The translations under genes and the position numbers were made by a program. Source: Bacteroidales bacterium UBA1797 (GTDB taxonomy: Bacteria > Bacteroidota > Bacteroidia > Bacteroidales > VadinHA17). Taken from it: a DNA stretch of 64,000 nucleotides. Under the pieces are notes generated by a model. The model saw nothing but the letters and a program-made list of their open reading frames with translations, was not told the DNA's origin and made no database searches. The stretch is taken from NCBI GenBank assembly GCA_002319885.1, contig DCFT01000027.1, positions 16,295 to 80,294 on the forward strand. The letters are read 5' to 3'. Shown in pieces: positions 17,817 through 26,715 of the stretch (position 1 is the first letter of the stretch; each line of letters begins with the position of its first letter).

Positions 17817-20549
17817 TCAGTCCGAAATTTCAAAAATATAATCCCCTGAACCAGCTTGCATAGTAAGTTGATTATCAGAATATTTTATATCTGTCAGATA
17901 AGTGTTCAGAGTTAATGCTTTTCCTGATTCTGCTACTTTACTTTGACCAGAAGCTGGCAATATAATTGTGGCCGTAGTATTAACAGGTATTTTTACTTTC
18001 ACAATTATTTTTCCGTCTTTTCTTTCCCAACCCGAAGCAATTGTTCCGTATGAGCTTTCAAAAGAGGCTTTTGAATATGTGAGCTTACTGGTTGGATGTG
18101 GTTGAATAATTATATGCTTATATCCGGCTCCATTGGTTTCAATTCCAGCCGATACCCTGTACATCCAATCTCCAATTGCTCCGTATGCATAGTGGTTGAA
18201 TGAATTCATACCAGGATCTTCAAAAGTGCTGTCAGTTTTTTCCCCATCCCAGCGTTCCCATATTGTAGTTGCGCCCATTTTAACAGGGTATAACCATGAA
18301 GGGTATGATTCCTGAAGTAACAGATCGTATGCAACATCGGTATATCCATTATTGGATAAAACATGACACAGATAAGGTGTTCCAAGAAAACCAGTTGAAA
18401 GATGATTATCTCTGCTTTTAATATCCTCCACCAAAAACGCTGCAGCTTTGCTGCGAAGATTTTCAGGTAAGAGGTTGAATTTCAGAGCAAGAACATAAGA
18501 GGTCTGCGAATTGGTCCCGACGCGACCGGCTTTGGTAACATACTCATCAATAAACACTTCTTTAATCCTGTTAAACAGATCTGAGTACATTCTGGCATCA
18601 TCGTTCTTACCCAGGACTTTTGCTGCTTCAGCCAGTAAACTTGTTGAATAGGCATAGAATGCGGTGGCTATAAAATCATGATCCGTATAGCCATCAGGTT
18701 CTGTGTGGTTATTAACCGGAGGATGATAAAACAGCCAATCGCCATATTTACTACCGCCTGTCCAGATATAGCTTTCTCCTGCCTTTTTTCTTATATATTC
18801 TACCCAGGCCTTCATACTCGGATACTGGTTTGTAAGAAAATTCTTATCACCGTAAACAGTGTACATAGTCCATGGAGCAATCACCGAAACATCTCCCCAA
18901 CCTGCAGATGGCTGTGCAGTTGTAGCTCCTTGCCTGTTAAGGATATCTGGAATAACATCCGGCACTTCACCACCTTGTTTCTGATCGGCGGCTATATCCT
19001 TTAACCATTTCGTAAAGAAGGCTGATACATCCATATTATAAGCAGCAGTTCTGCAAAACGCCTGTGCGTCTCCTGTCCAGCCAAGCCTCTCGTCTCTCTG
19101 GGGGCAGTCTGTAGGAACATCGACAAAATTGCCTTTTTGCCCCCACTGAATGTTATGCTGCAATTGATTGATCAGCGGATCTGAACATTCAAATGAACCG
19201 GTAACCGGCATGTCTGAATGAACAACCACACCTGTAAGATTATCTGTGGTAAGTTCTCCTGGAAATCCGGTGATTTCAACAAACCTGAATCCCATAAACG
19301 TAAATCGGGGTTCATAAACTTCTTCCCCTGTGCCTGCCAGAGTATATGTCAACTGACATTTTGCAACCCGAAGGTTTTCCGTATAAAACTCTCCGTATTT
19401 ATCAAGGACTTCAGCATGTCGTAACGTGACAACGGTTCCTCTTGGTCCGGATACTCTCAATCTTAACCATCCGACCATGTTCTGACCCATATCGGCAATA
19501 AGGCTTCCTTTTGGTGTCCGGAATATTTTCACAGGCTTTATTTCCTCAATCTTCCTTACAGGTAATCCCTCAGATGCTATCAGGTTGCTGTTATTATAAT
19601 TACCTGTTTGCACATTTTGCCAGTTTTTTTCATCATAACCAGGATTATCCCATCCCGTGAGTTTTTTAGTTGCATCATAGGTTTCCCCGTTATAGATATC
19701 ATTCATTCTTATTGCACCCTCATTTGAAGCCTTCCAGGTTTGGTCACTTACAATTACTGCCTCAGAACCATCGGTATAGCTTATTTTTAACTGAAAAAGT
19801 ACTCCAAGTTTTTTACCGTAAATTGCCCAGTTGTCACCCCATCCCAGCGTTCCCCTGTACCATCCGTCACCGAGAACAACTCCAACAGCATTATTGCCTT
19901 TCAGAAGCATATTGGTTACATCATATACCTGATATTGCAATCTTTTACCATAGGAGGTCCAGCCCGGAGTTAGTACCTGGTTTCCAACTTTTTTTCCATT
20001 AAGATGCAACTCATAGAACCCATGAGATGTAATGTATACTCTTGCTTTTGCAATTGGTTTAACCGATAGAAATTCTTTTCTGAAATGTGGTGAAGGTGAA
20101 TATCTCAGTGTATCGCCATCCATTTCAATCCATTTTGCTTTCCATTCTTTAGGTGATAACAGCCCCGTTTCCCAGTAAGCAGGAGTACTCCATTTGGATT
20201 CATGGCCCTTGTTGTCCCATACTTTCACCTGCCAGAAATATCTCTGCCCTGACATAGGTTCCGGTCCCTTATATGACTGAAGAATTGATTCGTCAGATTC
20301 GACCTTCCCTGATTGCCAGATAATTTTTGAAGCTGAAAATTTTTCATCTGTAGCTACTCTGATGGAATAAGCTGTTTGCATCACATTATTTCCTGATTCA
20401 GTGATCTTCCACGAAAACCCCGGATATTTATTATCAATACCTATCGGATTTACTTTATGATCGGTTGTCAGGTCTTTTAAAGAAAGATCCTGTGAAAAGG
20501 TTAATCCGGAAATAAAAAGAAAAAGAAGTGCAAGTCTGAGTGATTTCAT
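17817..20549 (-). CDS. Alpha-L-rhamnosidase, glycoside hydrolase family 78
   Basis: A 910-residue secreted enzyme that releases terminal L-rhamnose from glycans or plant glycosides. The signal peptide covers residues 1-19 (ending TFSQ). N-terminal fibronectin-like and jelly-roll domains cover about 25-400 (for example AKWIEMDGD and VYITSHGFYELHLNGKKV). The (alpha/alpha)6 catalytic barrel follows, with the hallmark DCPQRDERLGWTGDAQAF near residues 480-497. A conserved WERWD Glu lies near 765 and a C-terminal beta-sandwich ends the protein. Length and domain order are standard for GH78. It is divergent from rhaT across 126 bp, so the shared region probably carries a rhamnose-responsive promoter. 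Confidence 0.95.
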   Translation of the reverse strand: MKSLRLALLFLFISGLTFSQDLSLKDLTTDHKVNPIGIDNKYPGFSWKITESGNNVMQTAYSIRVATDEKFSASKIIWQSGKVESDESILQSYKGPEPMSGQRYFWQVKVWDNKGHESKWSTPAYWETGLLSPKEWKAKWIEMDGDTLRYSPSPHFRKEFLSVKPIAKARVYITSHGFYELHLNGKKVGNQVLTPGWTSYGKRLQYQVYDVTNMLLKGNNAVGVVLGDGWYRGTLGWGDNWAIYGKKLGVLFQLKISYTDGSEAVIVSDQTWKASNEGAIRMNDIYNGETYDATKKLTGWDNPGYDEKNWQNVQTGNYNNSNLIASEGLPVRKIEEIKPVKIFRTPKGSLIADMGQNMVGWLRLRVSGPRGTVVTLRHAEVLDKYGEFYTENLRVAKCQLTYTLAGTGEEVYEPRFTFMGFRFVEITGFPGELTTDNLTGVVVHSDMPVTGSFECSDPLINQLQHNIQWGQKGNFVDVPTDCPQRDERLGWTGDAQAFCRTAAYNMDVSAFFTKWLKDIAADQKQGGEVPDVIPDILNRQGATTAQPSAGWGDVSVIAPWTMYTVYGDKNFLTNQYPSMKAWVEYIRKKAGESYIWTGGSKYGDWLFYHPPVNNHTEPDGYTDHDFIATAFYAYSTSLLAEAAKVLGKNDDARMYSDLFNRIKEVFIDEYVTKAGRVGTNSQTSYVLALKFNLLPENLRSKAAAFLVEDIKSRDNHLSTGFLGTPYLCHVLSNNGYTDVAYDLLLQESYPSWLYPVKMGATTIWERWDGEKTDSTFEDPGMNSFNHYAYGAIGDWMYRVSAGIETNGAGYKHIIIQPHPTSKLTYSKASFESSYGTIASGWERKDGKIIVKVKIPVNTTATIILPASGQSKVAESGKALTLNTYLTDIKYSDNQLTMQAGSGDYIFEISD

Positions 20550-20675
20550 AGCTTAATAATATTTGATATTTAAGATCAAGGTTATAAAAAATTGTCTGAA
20601 TAAAAAAATATCCTAAATTACTTTTTGATTGCTGAAAGTTTATAAATTGCAGGACACTCTATAAAAAGAAAATAC

Positions 20676-21704
20676 ATGAATCCGGTATCAGGTATATTAC
20701 TTATCGCGTTGGGAAGTATAGGCGCCGCTAGTTTTTATGTGCCCTTTAAAAAAGTCAGGTCCTGGGCGTGGGAATCATATTGGATAAGTCAGGGTGTGGC
20801 AGCCTGGATTATAGCTCCTATATTATTCGCTTTTATATTTGTTCCTAAAGGAGAACTGATGCCGATAATTCATGAGGCTCCGACTTCTGCAAAAATGATG
20901 GCAATGCTTTTTGGAGCTTTGTGGGGTTTTGGGGGACTGACATTCGGCTTAAGTATACGTTATCTTGGTGTTGCACTCGGGCAAAGTATTGCACTTGGTC
21001 TATGTGCTGCATTCGGGACTTTGATCCCGCCAATTATAGCCGGGGAGAATCTTTTCTCGACTACCGCAGGCCTTTTAACTATAACAGGAGTGTCTATAAC
21101 CGTAGTTGGAATTGCTGTTATAGGTTATGCTGGCTCACTTAAAAGCAAGGAGATGACAGACGAGGAAAAAAGAGCAGCTGTTAAGGAATTTGCCCTTAAA
21201 AAAGGCATTTTTATTGCTATCTTCGCCGGTATAATGAGTGCTTGCTTTAATTTCGGGTTTGAATCGGCAAAACCAATTGAAAATGTAGCGCTTGCTCATG
21301 GGACCAATCCTCTTTTTCAGAAAAATCCTTCTCTCATTTTCATCCTGTTTGGCGGATTTATTACGAATCTGATTTATTGTGGCTATCTGAACATAAAAAA
21401 TAAATCTTACAGGGATTATTTCTCTGTCTCAGGCGGTGTCCTTCTGAATAATTTGTTCTTTACCTTTCTGGCAGGATTCCTGTGGTTCCTGCAGTTTCAT
21501 TTTTTTGGAATGGGATCGAGTAAGCTTCCGCAAGGGATGGCTGTTTTTGGATGGAGTATCCTGATGGCTCTGAACATAGCTATAAGTAACATTTGGGGAA
21601 TCTTCCTGAATGAATGGAAAGGGGCCAGAAGGAAAACAATATTTGTATTATCCATTGGAATTATAATTCTCATTCTTTCCACATTTGTCGTTAAACTAGG
21701 CTAG
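20676..21704 (+). CDS. rhaT: L-rhamnose/proton symporter RhaT
   Basis: A 342-residue inner-membrane transporter with about ten helices, matching RhaT. It starts directly with a membrane helix (GILLIALGSIGAASFYVPFK), followed by VRSWAWESYWISQGVAAWI, and carries the conserved GLCAAFGTLIPPI helix. It imports free L-rhamnose released by the divergently encoded GH78 enzyme. It is first in an operon: rhaM starts 5 bp after its stop, and rhaA and the kinase follow. Confidence 0.95.
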   Translation: MNPVSGILLIALGSIGAASFYVPFKKVRSWAWESYWISQGVAAWIIAPILFAFIFVPKGELMPIIHEAPTSAKMMAMLFGALWGFGGLTFGLSIRYLGVALGQSIALGLCAAFGTLIPPIIAGENLFSTTAGLLTITGVSITVVGIAVIGYAGSLKSKEMTDEEKRAAVKEFALKKGIFIAIFAGIMSACFNFGFESAKPIENVALAHGTNPLFQKNPSLIFILFGGFITNLIYCGYLNIKNKSYRDYFSVSGGVLLNNLFFTFLAGFLWFLQFHFFGMGSSKLPQGMAVFGWSILMALNIAISNIWGIFLNEWKGARRKTIFVLSIGIIILILSTFVVKLG

Positions 21705-21709
21705 ATAAT

Positions 21710-22030
21710 ATGGAAATTAAAAGATTTGGTTTTAAAATGAAGTTGCTTCCGGGTTTCCGTGAGGAGTATAGAAAACGTCATGGTGAAATCTGGCCCGAAC
21801 TTATAAATCTGATGAAAAATGAAGGTGTCGGGAACTATTCTATCTTTTTCGATGAAGAGACCAACACCCTTTTTGCTTATCAGGAGCAATCGGGAGAGAG
21901 CTCTTCACAAGATCTTGGAAGTACCGAAATCGTTAGAAAATGGTGGAAATTCATGGCGGATATAATGGAGACAAATCCAGATAACTCCCCGGTGACAATT
22001 CCCCTGGAGCAGGTATTTTATATGGAATAA
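21710..22030 (+). CDS. rhaM: L-rhamnose mutarotase
   Basis: A 106-residue dimeric alpha/beta-barrel-type protein that interconverts alpha- and beta-L-rhamnopyranose, supplying the anomer used by the isomerase. The family signature is visible in KRHGEIWPELINLM (catalytic His in the first half), YSIFFDEETNTLFAY, and the C-terminal KWWKFMADIM. The length equals that of E. coli RhaM. It is located between rhaT and rhaA. Confidence 0.95.
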   Translation: MEIKRFGFKMKLLPGFREEYRKRHGEIWPELINLMKNEGVGNYSIFFDEETNTLFAYQEQSGESSSQDLGSTEIVRKWWKFMADIMETNPDNSPVTIPLEQVFYME

Positions 22031-22078
22031 GACCTTAAACTACAAAGAATCACGAAGTAAAACACTAAGTGACATAAA
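22031..22078. repeat. Degenerate CCACAAAG-family repeat, copy 4
   Basis: The sequence contains ACTACAAAGAATCACGAAG and CACTAAGTGAC units in the same order as the half-repeats elsewhere, but without a clear opposing arm. It lies within the rhaM-rhaA gap and looks like a decayed or half copy. Confidence 0.4.
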
Positions 22079-22144
22079 CGAATAATTTAAATAAGCGAAC
22101 TTTATTCAGAATAAATATAACAGACAATAAAATCTCTCTCCGCT

Positions 22145-23410
22145 ATGAAAAAAGCAATAATTGAAAAATCATACCAGTTGGCTAAGGAACAATATGCCGC
22201 TTTAGGTGTTGATACCGATCAGGTTCTTACCGAATTGGATAAAATTAGTATCAGCCTGCATTGCTGGCAGACAGATGATGTTGGTGGTTTTGAAAAACCC
22301 GGATCAATACTCGGCGGAGGAGGCATTCAGGCTACCGGTAACTTTCCTGGCAAAGCCAAAACAATTGATCAGATGAAGGCTGATCTGGATAAGGTTTTCT
22401 CTCTTCTACCAGGAAAACTAAGGTTAAATCTTCACGCAATATATGGTGAGTTCGGGGGGAAACTAGTTGACCGTGATCAGATTGAACCAAAGCACTTTCA
22501 GGGTTGGATCGACTGGGCAAAGAAAAGAAATATAGGTCTTGATTTTAATTGCACGTGTTTTTCTCATCCTCTTGCTGATGATGGCTTTACGTTATCAAGT
22601 AAAGATGAAAAGATCAGAAAATTCTGGGTTGAACATATCAGGCGATGCAGAGCCATTGGTGCTGAAATGGGAAAACAACTCGGAACGCCATGCGTACATA
22701 ATATCTGGATACCTGATGGGATGAAAGACATTCCTGTTGACCGGAATACTTTGCGAAAGCAGTTAAAAAAATCTCTCGATGAGATATTCGCAGTCAAATA
22801 TCCCAAAAAATACCTTAAGGATTCGGTTGAAAGCAAGTTATTTGGAATTGGTTCGGAAGCAATGGTAGTTGGATCTCATGATTTTTATCTTGGTTATGCC
22901 ATAAAAAACAATATACTGATAACTCTCGATAATGGTCATTTTCATCCGACTGAACAGGTAGGGGATAAGGTATCGTCAATTCTCCAATTTGTTGATGAAA
23001 TTCTCTTACATCTTACCCGAGGAGTACGCTGGGATAGCGATCACGTTCTTACTTTTAACGAAGAACTATTGCTGATAACACAGGAAATTGTCAGGATGAA
23101 AGCTCTGAACAGGGTTAATATTGGTCTCGATTTCTTTGATGCCAGTCTAAACCGGATCGGTGCTTATGTTATTGGTACACGTTCTGCGCAAATGGCTTTT
23201 ATGTATGCTTTGCTTGAGCCAATTAAAACCCTTGTAAAATTTGAAGAAGAAGGAAAGAATTTTGAAAGGCTTGCATTCCTGGAGCTTCTTAAAATGAAAC
23301 CATTTGGAGCAGTATATGATTATTACTGTATGATAAATAAAGTTCCGGCAGGAATGGATTATATCGATGAGATTGTTAAGTACGAAAAGGAAGTGCTTTT
23401 AAAAAGATAA
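22145..23410 (+). CDS. rhaA: L-rhamnose isomerase, E. coli RhaA type
   Basis: A 421-residue Mn-dependent (beta/alpha)8 isomerase converting L-rhamnose to L-rhamnulose. It aligns end to end with E. coli RhaA: SLHCWQTDDVGGFE near the start, GGIQATGNFPGKA, LNLHAIYGEFGG, FSHPLADDGFTLS, NIWIPDGMKDI, and the metal-binding DNGHFHPTE and RWDSDHV segments. This is the RhaA family, not the unrelated Pseudomonas-type RhaI. It lies 114 bp after rhaM, a gap that holds a decayed repeat, and 48 bp before the kinase. Confidence 0.96.
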   Translation: MKKAIIEKSYQLAKEQYAALGVDTDQVLTELDKISISLHCWQTDDVGGFEKPGSILGGGGIQATGNFPGKAKTIDQMKADLDKVFSLLPGKLRLNLHAIYGEFGGKLVDRDQIEPKHFQGWIDWAKKRNIGLDFNCTCFSHPLADDGFTLSSKDEKIRKFWVEHIRRCRAIGAEMGKQLGTPCVHNIWIPDGMKDIPVDRNTLRKQLKKSLDEIFAVKYPKKYLKDSVESKLFGIGSEAMVVGSHDFYLGYAIKNNILITLDNGHFHPTEQVGDKVSSILQFVDEILLHLTRGVRWDSDHVLTFNEELLLITQEIVRMKALNRVNIGLDFFDASLNRIGAYVIGTRSAQMAFMYALLEPIKTLVKFEEEGKNFERLAFLELLKMKPFGAVYDYYCMINKVPAGMDYIDEIVKYEKEVLLKR

Positions 23411-23458
23411 TATTATTAAAGACGTTTAATGTCGCGTTTTACGGGATAGGGGGCAGAG

Positions 23459-24811
23459 ATGAAAGAAACGGTTATAGCTATTTATGACATAGGAAAAACC
23501 AACAAAAAGATAATTCTTTTTAATGAGGAGTTTAAAATAGTTTCGGAAATTGAAGAAAAATTTCCTGAGATTCTTGATGATGATAACTTTGAATGCGACG
23601 ATATTGAACATATTGAACATTGGATTAAGGATTCCCTGATAATGTTAGCGAACTCTGATAAATATGATCTTAAAGCTGTTAATTTTACCACTTATGGGGC
23701 TTCACTGGTTTATCTTGATGAAAAAGGAAACAGGCTTACTCCGGTCTATAATTATCTGAAACCAATAGATGAAAAGATCTCTGAAAGTTTATACAAAAGA
23801 CATGGAGGGAGAGATGAATTTTGCAGAAGAACAGCTTCTCCAGCCCTTGGCATGCTCAATTCCGGAATTCAACCACTTTGGCTAAAGGCTACCAGGCCTG
23901 AGGTTTATTCTAAAATCAGACATATTCTTCATTTACCCCAATACCTGTCTTACATAGTAACCGGCAAAATTTATTCTGAGCATACATCAATAGGCTGTCA
24001 CACGGCGTTATGGGATTTCGATAATATGAATTATCATCCCTGGGTTAAAAAATATGGACTGAATCTGCCTGAGCCTGTTCCGGTTGAAACACTGAATGAA
24101 GTAGATATTGACGGAAAAAAAGTACAGATCGGTATAGGTATTCATGATAGTTCCTCGTCTCTTGCGCCATATTTCTCGAGTAGTGGAGGAAAATTTCTGC
24201 TGATTTCCACAGGTACCTGGTGTATCAATATGAATCCCTTTAATACTGAAAAGTTAACTGCAGACCAGCTTGACAAAGATTGCCTTTGTTATATGAGTAT
24301 TGCAAGGCAACCTGTAAAGTCTTCGAGACTCTTTGTTGGTCATTTGCATGAAACGGCATTAAAGCAGATTTGCGAACATTTCAGAAAATCAGATGACTAT
24401 TATAAAAAAGTTAAAACAGATAATCAGTTATTGGAAAATCTGAAAGCAAAATTCAATGGGAAAAAAGTATTCTTTCAGACCGGGCCATATTCCCGCGATT
24501 TGAGAGAATATATAGATATGTATGAGTTTTCAAATTTTGAAGAGGCTTATTATCAGCTAATGAATGAATTAGGCGATCTTACTCTCGGAGCAATAAACCT
24601 GATACTTCCATCAGTTGATGAAACAGAGAATATTTATATAACAGGTGGATTTTCCAAAAATGAACTTTTTGTGAATTTGATTACAAGGGCATATCCGTCA
24701 AAATTTGTTTATACTTCTGAAATTGCCAATGGATCAGCACTTGGAGCAGCACTGGTCGTTTCCGGGTCAAAATCAGCTATGAATCTCGGCCTTACCCTAT
24801 GCAAAATCTGA
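23459..24811 (+). CDS. FGGY-family sugar kinase, probable rhamnulokinase
   Basis: A 450-residue FGGY-type carbohydrate kinase of the actin-like ATPase fold. The N-terminal phosphate-1 loop is IYDIGKTNKKIILF, the catalytic Asp lies in GIGIHDSSSSLAPY, and the phosphate-2 loop is in LLISTGTWCINM. The C-terminal adenosine loop is TGGFSKNELFV. It follows rhaA, so L-rhamnulose is the expected substrate. Its sequence departs from the classical RhaB (no LNWMFD-like signature seen), and a fuculokinase-like specificity is possible. No rhamnulose-1-phosphate aldolase gene follows in the window. Confidence 0.85.
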   Translation: MKETVIAIYDIGKTNKKIILFNEEFKIVSEIEEKFPEILDDDNFECDDIEHIEHWIKDSLIMLANSDKYDLKAVNFTTYGASLVYLDEKGNRLTPVYNYLKPIDEKISESLYKRHGGRDEFCRRTASPALGMLNSGIQPLWLKATRPEVYSKIRHILHLPQYLSYIVTGKIYSEHTSIGCHTALWDFDNMNYHPWVKKYGLNLPEPVPVETLNEVDIDGKKVQIGIGIHDSSSSLAPYFSSSGGKFLLISTGTWCINMNPFNTEKLTADQLDKDCLCYMSIARQPVKSSRLFVGHLHETALKQICEHFRKSDDYYKKVKTDNQLLENLKAKFNGKKVFFQTGPYSRDLREYIDMYEFSNFEEAYYQLMNELGDLTLGAINLILPSVDETENIYITGGFSKNELFVNLITRAYPSKFVYTSEIANGSALGAALVVSGSKSAMNLGLTLCKI

Positions 24812-24833
24812 CAACTCAGAAAACAAACCAATC

Positions 24834-25346
24834 ATGATAAGTAAGACAACTCTTTTCTCAATTTTCATTTTTCTATTTATCGCATATTCCTGTAAAAAAA
24901 CATATGAAATTGTCCCCGGAAATGTAGTAATTAATGAGTTGATGCCTTCTAATGCTACGACTGTTGCAGATCAGGATGGAGAATATGATGACTGGATAGA
25001 GTTATTCAACTTGAGCTATGTTTCCATAGATTTGTCAGGTTATTATTTGTCAGACAGCAAAAAGGAATGTGAGAAATGGAAGTTTCCCGTGGGGACATAT
25101 ATACCGGAAAATGGATATCTTATTGTATGGGCCGATAATGATACTACCGAAACCGGACTGCATGCAAATTTTAAACTATCGTCTGCGGGTGAAAAGGTTA
25201 TCCTGACAACACCCGGGGGTACAATTACTGATGAAATCGAATACCCTTCCCAGACTCTCGAATATTCTTATTCACGGAGACCAAATGGCAAAGGACATTT
25301 CAGCTGGCAAGTGCCTACTTTTGATAAATCGAACGATTCTGAATAG
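24834..25346 (+). CDS. Lamin-tail domain lipoprotein
   Basis: A 170-residue predicted lipoprotein (lipobox ending at Cys20, FIAYSC-KKT). A single lamin-tail domain spans about residues 30-150: VINELMPSNA, DDWIELFNLS, DLSGYYLSDS, and the YPENGYLIVWA-like strand. Lamin-tail domains in Bacteroidota occur on surface lipoproteins and are thought to mediate binding or anchoring. It begins 22 bp after the kinase on the same strand, so it may be co-expressed with rhamnose use. A role in glycan binding is only a guess. Confidence 0.85.
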   Translation: MISKTTLFSIFIFLFIAYSCKKTYEIVPGNVVINELMPSNATTVADQDGEYDDWIELFNLSYVSIDLSGYYLSDSKKECEKWKFPVGTYIPENGYLIVWADNDTTETGLHANFKLSSAGEKVILTTPGGTITDEIEYPSQTLEYSYSRRPNGKGHFSWQVPTFDKSNDSE

Positions 25347-25377
25347 TTTTTCCTAAATTAAAAATCAAGGTTCCTGA

Positions 25378-26715
25378 TCAATATATTCTTTCACCCAGTG
25401 CGACTTTGAGCTTATAAACACTTGTTGCATAGTCGATTCTGGCTTTGAGCAGCATTAACCTGCTTTCAGAAACTGATGTGTTGGCATCAAGAAGATCAAG
25501 ATTTGTTATGACACCTGACTTAAAACTTGTTTCCGCAAGGGAATATGCTTTTAATGCCTGTGTCAGCTGAAGCTCCGATTGATTTACTTTCCGCGAAGCT
25601 GCAGAAAGCAGAGCTTCAGATTCATAGACTTCATTTGAAATATTCCTTTTTGTAAGGTCAGATTCATATGAGATTGAAGTTATTCCTGATTGTGCCTGAG
25701 CCAGGTTATATTTGTTTTTCATACCGTCGAAAAGAGGAATCCTCAGACCCAATCCCACAACATAATTTGGAGTGAATTTAGCAAGATCGGGAAGATAACC
25801 GTTTTTTGCCCCACCTGAAGCTTCTAAGCTTAGCATTGGTTTATTCTGCAATTTTGTCATTCCAAATTTCAGTTCAGCAAGAGATGCTCTCTTTTCATTT
25901 ATCAATACTTCATCCCTGTGATTATATGCAAAAGTCAAAATTGAGTCTGTTGCAATTACGGGAGGATTTATTGCGATTTCGTTTCTCACTACAGGAACGC
26001 TTTTCTGATCCTGTCCAAGAAGAGAGTTCAGCGCAGCCCGTTGTGAAGTTAAACCGGCAATCAGATCAACTTTCTGACTCTCCACAGTCGAAATTTTTAC
26101 TTTAGTAGTCAGAACCTGATATTCAGTTGCTGCACCTGTAGCCATAACTTTTTCAATATATTGCAAGTGTTCTTTTAATGCATCCAGCTGTTCATCTTTA
26201 ATCTTTATTGCAGCCTGTAAAAAAAGCAGTGCATAAAAATTATTTACAGTATAAAGAGACAGCTTCTGCTTAACCTGCTCAAGGGACTGTTCTCCGATTT
26301 TCTTGTTTTCATTCTCAAGCTCAATATTCTGATGTGTTCTGCCAAAATCATAGACAAGCTGCTCGTAATTAATTGTAGCGGAATAATTATAGCCCGGATA
26401 TAGCTGAAAAGTGCCAAGCCCTGGAAAAGTGAGTTTAGTCACAGGAGCAAGATTTGCAAAACTGGCTGTCATATCCACCACCGGATTATATCCTGTTTTT
26501 GCAAGTGCTATCCTTGAATCGGTATTCCTGATTGCTTCTTCTGCTACCTTAACAGAAGGATATGTAGAAATAACCTGCTGAATAACCTTAGTTAATGACA
26601 GGGAATCATTTGCAGAATTTATGTTATCAACCGTATTCTGACCGGACATTAAGTTGTTAAGAAGAAACAACGCTAAAACAGGTAAAATTGATTTTTTATT
26701 TATTTTATGATTCAT
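25378..26715 (-). CDS. TolC family outer-membrane efflux protein
   Basis: A 445-residue outer-membrane channel. A signal peptide (residues about 1-26) is followed by two outer-membrane efflux repeats rich in heptad helices, for example SLAELKFGMTKLQNKPML and LAETSFKSGVITNLDLLDA. The latter is the typical TolC-family segment. It is third in a TetR-HlyD-MFS-TolC operon and overlaps the MFS gene by 11 bp. It forms the exit duct of the tripartite pump. Confidence 0.93.
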   Translation of the reverse strand: MNHKINKKSILPVLALFLLNNLMSGQNTVDNINSANDSLSLTKVIQQVISTYPSVKVAEEAIRNTDSRIALAKTGYNPVVDMTASFANLAPVTKLTFPGLGTFQLYPGYNYSATINYEQLVYDFGRTHQNIELENENKKIGEQSLEQVKQKLSLYTVNNFYALLFLQAAIKIKDEQLDALKEHLQYIEKVMATGAATEYQVLTTKVKISTVESQKVDLIAGLTSQRAALNSLLGQDQKSVPVVRNEIAINPPVIATDSILTFAYNHRDEVLINEKRASLAELKFGMTKLQNKPMLSLEASGGAKNGYLPDLAKFTPNYVVGLGLRIPLFDGMKNKYNLAQAQSGITSISYESDLTKRNISNEVYESEALLSAASRKVNQSELQLTQALKAYSLAETSFKSGVITNLDLLDANTSVSESRLMLLKARIDYATSVYKLKVALGERIY

